NCBI GenBank assembly: GCA_020747065.1
Contig: JAGMVK010000012.1
Coordinates: 434,001 to 498,000 of the forward strand
Length of the DNA stretch: 64,000 bases
Origin: Cadophora sp. MPI-SDFR-AT-0126
Taxonomy: Eukaryota; Ascomycota; Leotiomycetes; Helotiales; Ploettnerulaceae
Reading direction: 5' to 3'
Shown: piece by piece, positions 36,901 to 46,300 of the stretch
Numbering within the stretch: the stretch's first letter is position 1
Layout: each line of letters starts with the position of its first letter
Made by a program: the position numbers and the translations under genes
Notes under the pieces: generated by a model
What the model was told of the DNA's origin: nothing
Database searches by the model: none
The model's input: only the letters and a program-made list of their open reading frames with translations

Positions 36901-39900
36901 ACTGTTCTCCAACTGCTACATTGAGGGATCTGTGGATTTCATCTGGGGCTTCTCGCAAGCCTACTTCCGTCAATGCTACATAGCTACAAACACTCCTGGC
37001 TCTTGTATTGCTGCACAGAGTAGATCCTCAGCCAGTGTGGCTGGCGGATATGTGTTTGATGCTTGCACAGTCACATACACTTCGACTTACGGTTCTTCAT
37101 TCGGGCTTTCATACCTTGGACGACCGTATAGCAATTTCTCCGTTGCTGTATACAAAAACTCCTACATTGATAAACATATCAATGCCGCTGCTTGGAATGT
37201 TTGGTCCAAGACCAATCCACAGACGAGCAATGTTCTCTTTGGCGAGTATAACAATGTTGGTCCTTCCGCATGGACTGCTTCCACAACCAGAGCGTCTTTT
37301 GCAACGAACCTTACCGACGTCCAGGTCGCGGCATACGACCTCTCCACTTTCTTGGGAAGTACTTCATGGATTGACATGCAAGCTTATAACTTTGTCCCTT
37401 CGTACAACTTTTCCGCCAGCGGTATAAACGGCAATCCAACCGCAACAACTCCTGTCCCATCGGCTACACCTACTGCCAATTCCACAATTATTCACCCTTC
37501 GAGTGGCATAACTCCTCCAGCAGGCGCAATCCTGGTCTCCGTTGGCGGTACAATTGCAAACTCATTCTCGAGTCTGACATCTGCATTGGCTTCTCTTCCT
37601 GCTGACACAACATCCCAAACAATTTTCATGTACCCTGGATCTTACACCGAGCAAGTGTCTGTCAACAGAAAGGGCCCAGTCACCGTCATTGGGTATCAAT
37701 CCGGAAGCGTTGGAAAAACCTACACGGGCAACCAAGTCACTCTCACATTTGCTCGAGGCCTGTCCGTTGTTGCGCCCGTTGCCGCTGGACATACAAATGC
37801 CGAGACAGCTGTAATTGCGACTGCATCAACTAAGATTTCATTCTACAACGTCAATTTCATCAACACGGACAACCTGGACGGAGCTATTGCATCTTATGTG
37901 ACTCTTGCTGCGTCGATCTACGGCGATCAGATTGGATTCTACGGCTGCAGCTTTGTTGGATGGCAAGACACAGTTCTTACTGGAAACCCATCTGGCTATG
38001 CATACTACGAGAGCTCGTACATCGACGGCGCTATTGATTTCATCTGGGGCTACTCAATGTCGTACTTCAAGGGATGCACGATTGGAGCAAAGAGAGCAAA
38101 GTCTGCGTAAGTTCAGTCTCTTGGGATAGTCTTCATTATTTCTTGTGCTTTTCGTAGGAAGGCTTTCCTGGAGCCTTCTTTCGGGAATGTCAAGTCCTGA
38201 AGTCTTATGAAGATATTCGCTAACCTTTCCTGTAGAATCACTGCCCACAGTCGAGCTAGCTTGTCTGCCGTTGGCGGATACATTTTCGACCAATGCCTTT
38301 TCACTGCTGCTGCAAATACAACTGCAGATCTGAATCAACAAGTATATCTCGGAAGACCATACAATGCATATGCCAGGGTTGTCGTGAAGTATTCCTACCT
38401 TGATTCGGTTATACAACCTGCGGGCTGGAAGGTTTGGTCTACCACCGATCCACGTACAGACTATGTCACGTTTGCGGAGTATCAGAACACAGGACCTGGC
38501 AATTGGGAGAGTAATGCTGCGGCCCGCGCTAGCTTCGGCAATGCCACGCTCCTAAATTCGGATACGTACTCTCTGAGCAGCGTTATGGCCTCTACATCCT
38601 GGATTGATATGACATACTGGAATTCTATTGTGACGCCTCAGCCAGCTGTTGTCGTGGTCGAGACTGGAAACTCAACTACCCCTCCTCCAGGAGCTTGTAT
38701 TGTTTCCAAAACAGGGATCACCGGCCGGATTACATACACGACGATCGCTCAATGCATTGCCCTTCTCCCAACCACCAGTGCAGTCCAGACAATATTCATC
38801 TACCCCGGAACATACAATGAGCAGCTCACTTTCAACCGATCAGGGGCTACTGTCTTTCAAGGATACGCGGAAGATCCCACGAAATATTCGACTAATCAAG
38901 TAATCATTACAAATTCAGCTGGCGTTGATACCCAAGGCGACGCAAGCAATTCAGATTCTGCCACGTTCTATTCAAGAGGAAAGAACGTTAAGTTTTACAA
39001 TATCAATTTGGTCAATACTTTCGGTAAAGCTGCTGATTATGCATCACTTGCCTTTTCCGTTGGTAACAATGGAAATGCTTCATTCTACGGCTGCCAAATC
39101 CTTGGCAATCAGGATACATTCAATGTCAACGTTGGTACGTGAGAGCCTCCCCTGTGGTTGAGCAAGGCTAATGTCAGGAACAGGTGCGAGCACATTTGCG
39201 TATAACACATATATCGAAGGCTCCATAGATTTCATCTGGGGTTCCGGTTCCATGTACTTCTTGGCTTCAACCATTGCGCCAAATACCAACGGAATTTCGA
39301 TCACGGCTGACAAACGAGCCACGAATACTTCGATTGGCGGAATCGTTTTCGATCAATGCACAGTCACGCCAGCATCTGGTTCTGGAGTATCAGCTGGGAC
39401 TATCTATTTGGGTAGACCTTGGAATCCATTTGCCAGAGTAGCTTACATTAAGACAAATCTCGACTCCAGTATCAACGCTGCTGGGTGGTCTGTTTGGTCG
39501 AAGAGTACACCAAATACCGATACGGCTTTCTTCGGAGAATACCAGAACACGGGCCCAGGGGCTGTTAAGACCTTGAGAGCTTCATTCTCCCACGAAATGA
39601 CAGACAACGAGGCGACTGCCTTTCAGCTCACCAAGTTCTTCTTCAGCACTTCTTGGATTGATTTTACAGCGGTCAGAGTAGCTCCATTTATTGTCTCGAA
39701 CCTTCCAGCAACGGTCACTGTTACTTCGACTGTGTCTCCTACTGGTTCCGCCCCCATCTCCACGGCCACAAGTACCTCTTTACTAGTGTTCACGACTTCC
39801 ATCCCTGCTTTGATCAGCACGAAAAATGTCACGGAGAAGATCTCGAGCACAATATTGTCAACCCAGCCCGATGTCTACAAGTCCACTGCCGTGACTCTGA

Positions 39901-41312
39901 CCGAGACTTACTTGCTGTCGATTACTCCGGCCGTTAAGTCAACTACCGTGACCCTAGATCAACTCGTAAAGACGACTATTACAATTCAGGGTTCTTCGGA
40001 GACGTCTACAAAGCTTGTCACCTCAAAGGTTACAGCTCTGTCAACTGTCACGCCCGCTCCTGTCACTCAGCTACAGACTGTCACAATATCCAACCTTGCA
40101 ACTTCAACTCTCACCCCAAATCCGGTTTCTAGAATCGTCACATCGATTTCTACCTTGGTGTCTACGACGACTTCGACGCCCAAGGGACAGACCAACACCG
40201 TCAAGAGCACATCGACCTTGGCGCAGCTATTCACCGCTGCAGCTCCAGATGTCAAGGTCACGCAGACAAGCACGATTTCGACGACGACAATCTTGACATC
40301 CACACCTAAAGGTGTCACAAAGACTACTACGTATTTCTTGACTATTCCCGCAGGCACAACAGTAACAGTCCAGGCGAAGAAAGCAGTGACTTCTTTCATT
40401 CCAACTACTTCCGTGGTTTTCAAGACTACCAAGAGTACTACGACCTTAGCCTGTATTCCAACCGCAGTCAAGCTCAAGCGATCGTTCGAGGCAGAGCCAG
40501 TCCAGGAGGATATCGTCGTCAAGAGACAGACCACTTCCGGATCCTCATCTGTATCAACGCCGACCGTCACAACATTCTATACGCTCCCACAATCGACAAG
40601 TACACTACTTATTCTTGTCAGCGCATCGACAACCACGACAAAGGCAGCATTGAAATCCACTCAAACAGATACGATAACTTCCTACATCCTGAAAACAAGC
40701 GTCTTCCCCGGCCAAACCTTCACATCCACTATATCAACCACAAAGATCGTTCCCAAGACGACTACACTCCCCCAATCTACTTCCACGATCCTTGTTGACC
40801 TGCAGGGAACCTCCGTTTCTACGGTATCTCTCAAGGGACAGACGCAGACTGTGAGCGAGACGATCTTCTCCACAGTTAAAACATCAACCTCCACCGCGCC
40901 AGGCCTCACAGTCCAATCTCAAACAACCAAAGAAGTGTTTAGTACTTCGACAGTCACGCTGCTGGCACAAACGATCCTCACAACTACTACGTCCCTCACA
41001 ACACTCAAGGCCACGGTCGTCCTACCCACATCTACAGTCTTAATAAATCAGATCGCCACTGTGATACTCAAGTCCACGTTTACCCCGCCGGGGACCACCT
41101 CCACCGTCCTGAAGCTCGCCACTAACGTCCGTATGACGACAGTTACCCTCCCGACGCCAACGGTCCTGGTCAGCCAGACAAGTACTTCCAAGATTCCCAC
41201 ACCGTCAGTGACTGTGACAAGTACTGTCCGAAAGACAACGACAGTGAAAAGTACGAGTTTGATTACTAGTACGGTGGTAAAAACTGCAAAAGGCGCGCCG
41301 ACTTGTTCGTGA
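33951..41312 (+). CDS. giant secreted protein with five tandem pectin methylesterase (CE8) domains
   Basis: Exons 33951-34089, 34144-36781, 36877-38106, 38236-39134 and 39184-41312 give 2344 aa, against 300-400 for ordinary fungal enzymes. There is a signal peptide at 1-24. CE8-like domains lie at about residues 47-350, 436-755, 785-1105, 1140-1470 and 1487-1800. A Ser/Thr linker at 352-435 follows the first domain. The C-terminal 540 residues are Thr/Ser/Val repeats (PKGQT, PQSTST, TTTLKST types), probably O-glycosylated and wall-bound; no GPI signal is seen. Domains 3-5 keep the catalytic QDT aspartate, the second aspartate in DFIWG and the LGRP arginine. Domains 1 and 2 are degenerate. The enzyme family de-esterifies pectin outside the cell. 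Introns after QDT recur in domains 3 and 5, pointing to internal duplication. Confidence 0.9.
34144..35050 (+). other. CE8 domain 1, catalytically degenerate
   Basis: The beta-helix repeats and GTYNE / YIEG landmarks remain. The QDT motif is replaced by a GAGT segment, DFIWG by DKLFSG (Lys at the Asp position), and LGRP by LAGP, removing the arginine. By family knowledge such a domain should not hydrolyse methyl esters. It could bind pectin or only stabilise the protein. Confidence 0.7.
35311..36280 (+). other. CE8 domain 2, partly degenerate
   Basis: The start (GSCAKYNSFTSAIAALP) and GTYTEQ are well kept. The first catalytic aspartate is Gly (QGT), the second remains in SDFVWVYG, and the arginine remains in LGRDY. 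The domain is therefore likely inactive or weak. Confidence 0.7.
36356..37410 (+). other. CE8 domain 3, intact active site
   Basis: It carries GFQDT (D925), GSVDFIWG (D946, 21 residues later, as in plant enzymes) and YLGRPY. An intron at 36782-36876 splits the codon of the Thr after QD. Confidence 0.75.
37525..38640 (+). other. CE8 domain 4, intact active site
   Basis: It carries GWQDT, GAIDFIWG and YLGRPYNAYARVV. Its intron (38107-38235) lies later in the domain than those of domains 3 and 5. The spacing between the two aspartates is 23. Confidence 0.75.
38690..39680 (+). other. CE8 domain 5, intact active site
   Basis: It carries GNQDT, GSIDFIWG and YLGRPWNPFARV, the canonical LGRPW form. 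An intron at 39135-39183 lies just after QDT, near the equivalent position in domain 3. Confidence 0.75.
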
Positions 41313-41961
41313 TTGCAAGCTTTGGGCGATGAGTTTTTGTAATTTTTAATTAGTTGTATATAGACCATAGACTCAGTAGAACATAATGTTTACATTAGAT
41401 GCTGCTCGTTCGTAGGATCTAATTTGAATCTGTGACCAGATTTGAGCGTCCTTCTCTCTGTGACATAATCTACAAATCTGGAATCGGTACGCAGGACTTT
41501 GCTAGGTCGATTTGTTGGCTGGGGGACAGAAAATGATTCCTTTGATAGCTTTTTGTAGGAAAGGCCAGTATCGTCCATATGGAGGAGGAAATTTTTCGAT
41601 CTGTGCTGTCGTAATACAATGCAGGACAGTGAGCCGCTGGCGAGTACAAAGCCAACAAACACTTGACAGGTCTATTCCAACTTACCCTAATCCCTCAAAA
41701 GGCTAAACGAGAGTTTCGAGAATATATAAGGCTACATAGACTGAAATGTGGGTGATTCATTACCGTATAATTGTAAGCCTGCCTGCCAGCTGAACTCATA
41801 AAACGAGTCAGAGGTAAACAATCGCTCGCCTACAGTCTTGGCTAGCCCGTGCACGTGCCATTCCAAACGCCACCCATGAATCCAGCTTCAGCCTCATCTT
41901 CCCCTCCAGACTCTCCAACCTCTCCAACATCCAACCACGATCGCTTGGAAACATAGCCAAA
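41313..41961. other. intergenic
   Basis: The pectinesterase 3' flank and Kin17 promoter. Nothing is recognised. Confidence 0.5.
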
Positions 41962-43019
41962 ATGCCGAAAGCCGAAGTTGGATCCACGAAGCACCTCAAC
42001 AATAAGCTCAAGTCTAAAGGACTGCAGCGGTTGCGATGGTATTGCCAGGTACGCCCAGAGTCCCTCGTCATCTATCTGTGCACAGCTGCTAACTACCCCC
42101 CAAGGTCTGCGAGCGCCAGATGCGTGACGAGAACGGCTTCAAGATGCACACACAATCCGAATCCCACGTCCGACAAATGCTTCTGGTCGGCGAAGATCCT
42201 AAGAAATACATTAATGATTACAGCAATCAATTCCAAAGAGACTTTCTGCAGCTGCTGCGCACGTCTCATGGTGAGAAGAAGGTCAACTTGAATCATTTCT
42301 ATCAGGAATACATCCACAACAAGGAGCATATCCATATGAACTCAACGAAATGGCCTTCCCTGACCGAATTTGCGAAGTTTTTGGGTAGGGAAGGTATTTG
42401 TCGAGTCGAGGATGATGAGAAGGGGTTGCACGTTGCGTGGATTGATAACTCGCCGGAGGCCCTGAGGAGGGCGGATGCGATACGGAAAAAAGAGCGACAG
42501 GATAGAGGAGATGAAGAGAGAGAGCAGGCGGCTATTAGGGACCAGGTCAGAAAAGCGAAGCTGGATGCGGAAGGAAGAGGGGAGCACGATCCGGACGATA
42601 CTGAAAAAGAATTGAAGCGCGCGGACGGAGAGAAAATCAAGCTGAGCTTTGGGGCAAAACTTGCCGTCTCAAAATCAGAGCCAGGTCCGGAGAGCTCAGA
42701 AACGAAAGAAGACTCGACACCTGGCCACGCAGACGAACAGAAAGATAGGATTTCAGAAGATACCAAAGATGAAACTGCAGAGGAGGCCAAGCCGGCAGCA
42801 CCAGGGAACATATCTATGAAGATGGGATTTTCGAGTAAGCCTAAGAATGTCTTCGCAGCTGCAAAGAAGAATGCTCTTGGAGGAAAGAAAGCCGCCATCA
42901 TCGAACAACCTAAGAAAATGAGCGAAGCAGAACGCATAATGCGAGAGGAAATGGAACGGAATAATAAGAGAGGTCCACCGGGCTTTGGAGGTCCAGCACA
43001 AAAGAAACAGCGTTTCTAA
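41962..43019 (+). CDS. Kin17 nucleic-acid-binding protein
   Basis: Two exons, 41962-42048 and 42105-43019, give 333 aa. The zinc finger (C28, C31, H44, H50; WYCQVCERQMRDENGFKMH) spans the intron and fixes the splice. The Kin17 winged-helix domain follows: FQRDFLQLLRTSHGEKKVN, FYQEYIHNKEHIHMNSTKW and LTEFAKFLGREG. Then come a coiled, highly charged stretch and the IKLSFG and MKMGF motifs. Kin17 is a conserved nuclear protein linked to splicing and DNA repair. The C-terminal KOW/SH3-like part of animal Kin17 is absent, as in other fungi. Confidence 0.94.
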
Positions 43020-43259
43020 GCTCGGAATTTTAGCTCGAAGGCGTTATCTGGAGACACTTTATAGGCGTATACATGGCGTTGGTTCGATACCATTTGTATT
43101 TAGCTGTAGAGAATAGACTGCAAGATCATTCCGCAACTCCTTGAACTCCATTTCGCTTTTCCCGTCCTCCCAATTCTATGTCGCAATATGCCCACATGTC
43201 TCCCATGATGTCTGCCGTGTCCTTGCACCTCATTAACCCCCGTCCACTGCCTACCACAA

Positions 43260-43767
43260 CTAATCTGCCTCTGTAGCAGTTCCGTCCCTCCTATTTCACA
43301 TTAGCCCTTCTTCCATTCACTCTCTGACAGCTCTTGAAGCTCAAGGGAGACTCACGGAATATACTTAATCCTTGCCTCATCCTCCATCACAGCAATAACC
43401 TCATCCGGTAGCTGCCCACTGACCTTCGTAGCATACACGCCACGCACATATCCATCCAGTCTCTGCCACTTCGCGACCCAGCTCTTACTCGGATCGGCGA
43501 GTGTGATCAATCCTTCGAAGACTTGCGATGTGCAGTCGATGATTGCTTCCATCGAGCCTTCGAGGTGTAGGAAATCTTCGCAGTTGGGGCAGCCTTCTTT
43601 CAGGAAGCGGTTCTGGGTCCTGAGGGCGGAGATTAGCTTGGGAATTAGGAAAGTGAAAGAAAGAAGAGGGGTGCGTTGGGTCAGGCGGGCGCATACATAA
43701 CGATGGAGCAGACCATGCAGGCGCGTAGGTTGCGCTGTTGGCCTGGAGGGACGAAGTTTTCGCTCAT
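43260..43767 (-). CDS. spt4: transcription elongation factor Spt4
   Basis: Exons 43767-43697, 43619-43356 and 43290-43260 give 121 aa. The zinc ribbon is C17, C20, C34 and C37 (RACMVCSIV and KEGCPNC), split by the first intron. Then come [27 protein letters not shown] and the end KYIPRDG. The last exon is only 31 bp. It is needed because the longer frame stops right after YIP at the intron donor, and splicing restores the family ending PRDG. Spt4 pairs with Spt5 (DSIF) on RNA polymerase II. Confidence 0.94.
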
Positions 43768-44232
43768 GGTGACTGTTAGAGATTGGAATCCGCGGCTTCG
43801 GTTCGAATGTGGTTCAAGGTGTATGAGGAGAGTATTTCGTTGTTTTAGAAGTCCTTTGTTCAACCAAAAAGAGGTTCAACTGGCGAGGCTGAAAGGCTCG
43901 CGTTTTGGTCCCACTTTTACTGACTAAGCTTCGCAGGACGTCAACATGATGGTCAAGCCATATTTTAACTTCGTCTCATACGTACTTCATTCTAAGAAAC
44001 TTATCTCTCACATCAGACGATACTCAATGGATAATACCTGCAAATTTCAAGATGGTGTTCCGTTCTGTTTGCGTCTGGAGATCTTTCTTACCCGCCCTGC
44101 TATACTCGTCGCCTTTTAGCTCAGGAGAATGACTTTCCGTGATATGGGACTTGGTAAGGACAAATCATTCTGCGCGCGCCCCCCTTTACTCGGTCACTTA
44201 TACCGTGGAGTTTTCGATATCTATCATTCCAG
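43768..44232. other. intergenic, Spt4 promoter side
   Basis: 465 bp. It could hold the worn first exon of the kinase pseudogene that follows (a gtaag donor at 44151 and a ccag acceptor at 44229-44232 are visible), but I cannot trace protein similarity here. Confidence 0.4.
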
Positions 44233-45391
44233 ATGGTCATCAAAGTATCTGATAACAACATTCACCCATCAGCATCAGCCCTCTGCGCGGAGTTGGAGAT
44301 TCTTCAGGCATTGGGCAAAGACACCTACTAGTCGTCCTGGGCGAAGGAGAGCAATCACTCTTCTGGGTCATTTCATGATTGAAGGGCCAATAGAAGCTAT
44401 GTCTGTCTTCTGCAGATTGCAGGCCTAAGCATTGTCTGGACTGTTCGCCTGGTGCTGGGTTAGAAGTCGGAGGCTGAAATTGCGGCCTGCTCTCAGAGCT
44501 GCAAAGCAAACAGTACAGGCTCTACGGAGGTAATGATAGTTCATTCAAGGCTTTTGCCAAGGAGGTGGGTTTTTGACTTTTTCTTTTTCTAAATCGATCG
44601 ACTTTTTCTAAATCGATCGAGGGCTCTGAAGTGTTACAAATCTCATTGCTTCAAACATACTATTCGGTTCAGTGATTCTATTCACAGCTGGTCTCACGAA
44701 GAAATATATGAGTGCTTTGTCAATCAAGAGAAGACGAAGCTATGACTATCCCTGGATCGGCACCAGGATAATCAGCACCAAAGTATCCGGTGGGACCCTG
44801 TTATTTCTTCGTTCCACAGTTCCTTTGCGAAGATATTCTCTTTGTTAACTTTGGTGGCGCGTTTCTTTCAAACCATCTACCAATTGATTCAAATGAAACT
44901 GGCTTCAGAAGTCCTATGCTGTGCCTGAGATTATTTTGGTTCTAAGATGAGTGTCCGCTTCGATATGTTGGCGCTTGGTCGTGTTCTCTGCGAGATCAGA
45001 AACGGGGGCACAACTCTTTGGAGACGGGCAGGATCAAATGGCGGTATTTCTGCAAACGGTACTACCACTTGGATTATTGCCAGAGCTGTGGAGTCTGAGG
45101 GAAATCCGAAGCTTGCACTTCGACGAAGATGCAGAGGCACTGAGGATTTGGGACGATGGGATTGTCCGAGTGACCAACTTTGGACCCCATAAGATGGACG
45201 CTGAAATTGGTTCCGACAATGAAAGAGAAGATGGTAGTGAAGAGAAGGGCGCTGGGCTGCTGGAATCGAGTGGAACTAGAATACCGGAAGAAGAGACTCC
45301 GCGGATAAGAGATCTTCTGGGGCGGATACTGGAATGGGAATCGAAAGATCTCATTCCTATGAAGGAAATATCAAGCCATAGTTGGCTATAG
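44233..45391 (+). pseudogene. decayed SRPK-like protein kinase gene
   Basis: Pieces of a kinase domain occur in the right order but in different frames. MVIKVSDN...AELEILQALG (44233-44331, ends in a stop) is the VAIK and C-helix region. RPGRRRAITLLGHFMIEGP follows in another frame (44324-44428). RPALRAAKQTVQAL and VMIVHSRLLPRR correspond to the helix and catalytic loop, with the HxD aspartate lost. APKYPVGPC and LFVNFGGAFLSNHLP (44736-44945, one internal TAA) stand for the DFG region, with D changed to N. FDMLALGRVLCEIRNG then shifts frame into LFGDGQDQMAVFLQ and continues to LLGRILEW and the end at 45391. Several frameshifts, stops and lost catalytic residues make an active kinase implausible. 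Confidence 0.72.
44583..44620 (+). repeat. 19 bp tandem duplication
   Basis: The unit CTTTTTCTAAATCGATCGA occurs twice head to tail (44583-44601 and 44602-44620) inside the kinase pseudogene, between its catalytic-loop and DFG remnants. It is a probable replication-slippage insertion after loss of constraint. Confidence 0.85.
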
Positions 45392-46300
45392 TATCTCCTT
45401 TTTGAACAAAGTTGGCTCGGTCTCGTGTTTGATGGGAGCTATCAAGATTCTAGACCCGAAAACATGTAGTCCCCAGGACACGATATAGGCGAGAAGAGGT
45501 TGCGGACTATCAGTCATCAATCACAGGGTCCTGTGTGCGAAGGAGACCTGGTTGAAATTGAGCCCCGTCGTTTGCCCCCAGTTCGCACTGTCGAAATCCA
45601 TGTTTCAGCGAGAAATAGTCGTTTCTCAGAGAAGCACATATGTTATCAGGGGCCAATATGTTCGAGAATTGAAATAGCCTGCAAGCCACTTCGCTTTTGT
45701 CAAGCAATCAATTCGGCAAAAATTTCGAGTCCTCTGTGCCTGTAGTCTTGCAAAGACTTTATTTTGTTTCTGGGTGATAGATTGTGCCCAAGACTGGCCC
45801 AGCTTTCAAGCCCAGCATTGCCCAGCATTTCGATTCTATTTTGGCTCCAGATGAAGACTTCTGGAAGTGCCTCGATTGCAGAGCCTCATCTAATCTTTCA
45901 GCTCCAAATCGAGGAATTGAAGGCGCATGGGAGGCTTTGGCTGGAACTTCAGCTGAGGACCACAATTCCATGATGATCGTGAGATGTGTTTCCCTTCACG
46001 GCCCTAAGCCATGTTTGTTTTTCGATCGTGAGTGATAGGCTTGCATGTTTATCCACTAGAACATCGAAAATTCTGGTGGCTGGGTCATTCAGAGAGCTTC
46101 CAATATTTACATGGAGCAGTGGTAGGATTTGGTGGCTTGCATTGAAAGCCTAACCTGTGGCATTGTAAATCATGCCCAGAACGATCTTCTCGCTCAGCTG
46201 AACGAGGCTCTGTGGAGATCCCCACAAGTCCCGTCTTATCTGAACTCTACTCGTTGGGATCATCCTCTGTATCTTCGTATCGTCCTTCCATCGAAGGGAG
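45392..46300. other. intergenic, with an unassigned open frame
   Basis: About 0.9 kb after the kinase pseudogene. A frame at 45784-46035 starts with GTG, not ATG, and has a Cys-X2-Cys pair (WKCLDCRA) and a plausible composition. It is not recognised and may be another remnant. Confidence 0.35.

Noticed and set aside
40067..40570. 167-codon minus-strand Val-rich frame
   Set aside because: Antisense of the Thr-rich pectinesterase tail; similar shadows occur along the whole tail.
42302..42937. 211-codon minus-strand frame
   Set aside because: Shadow of the Kin17 coding exon; Ser/Phe-rich composition reflects the charged sense strand.
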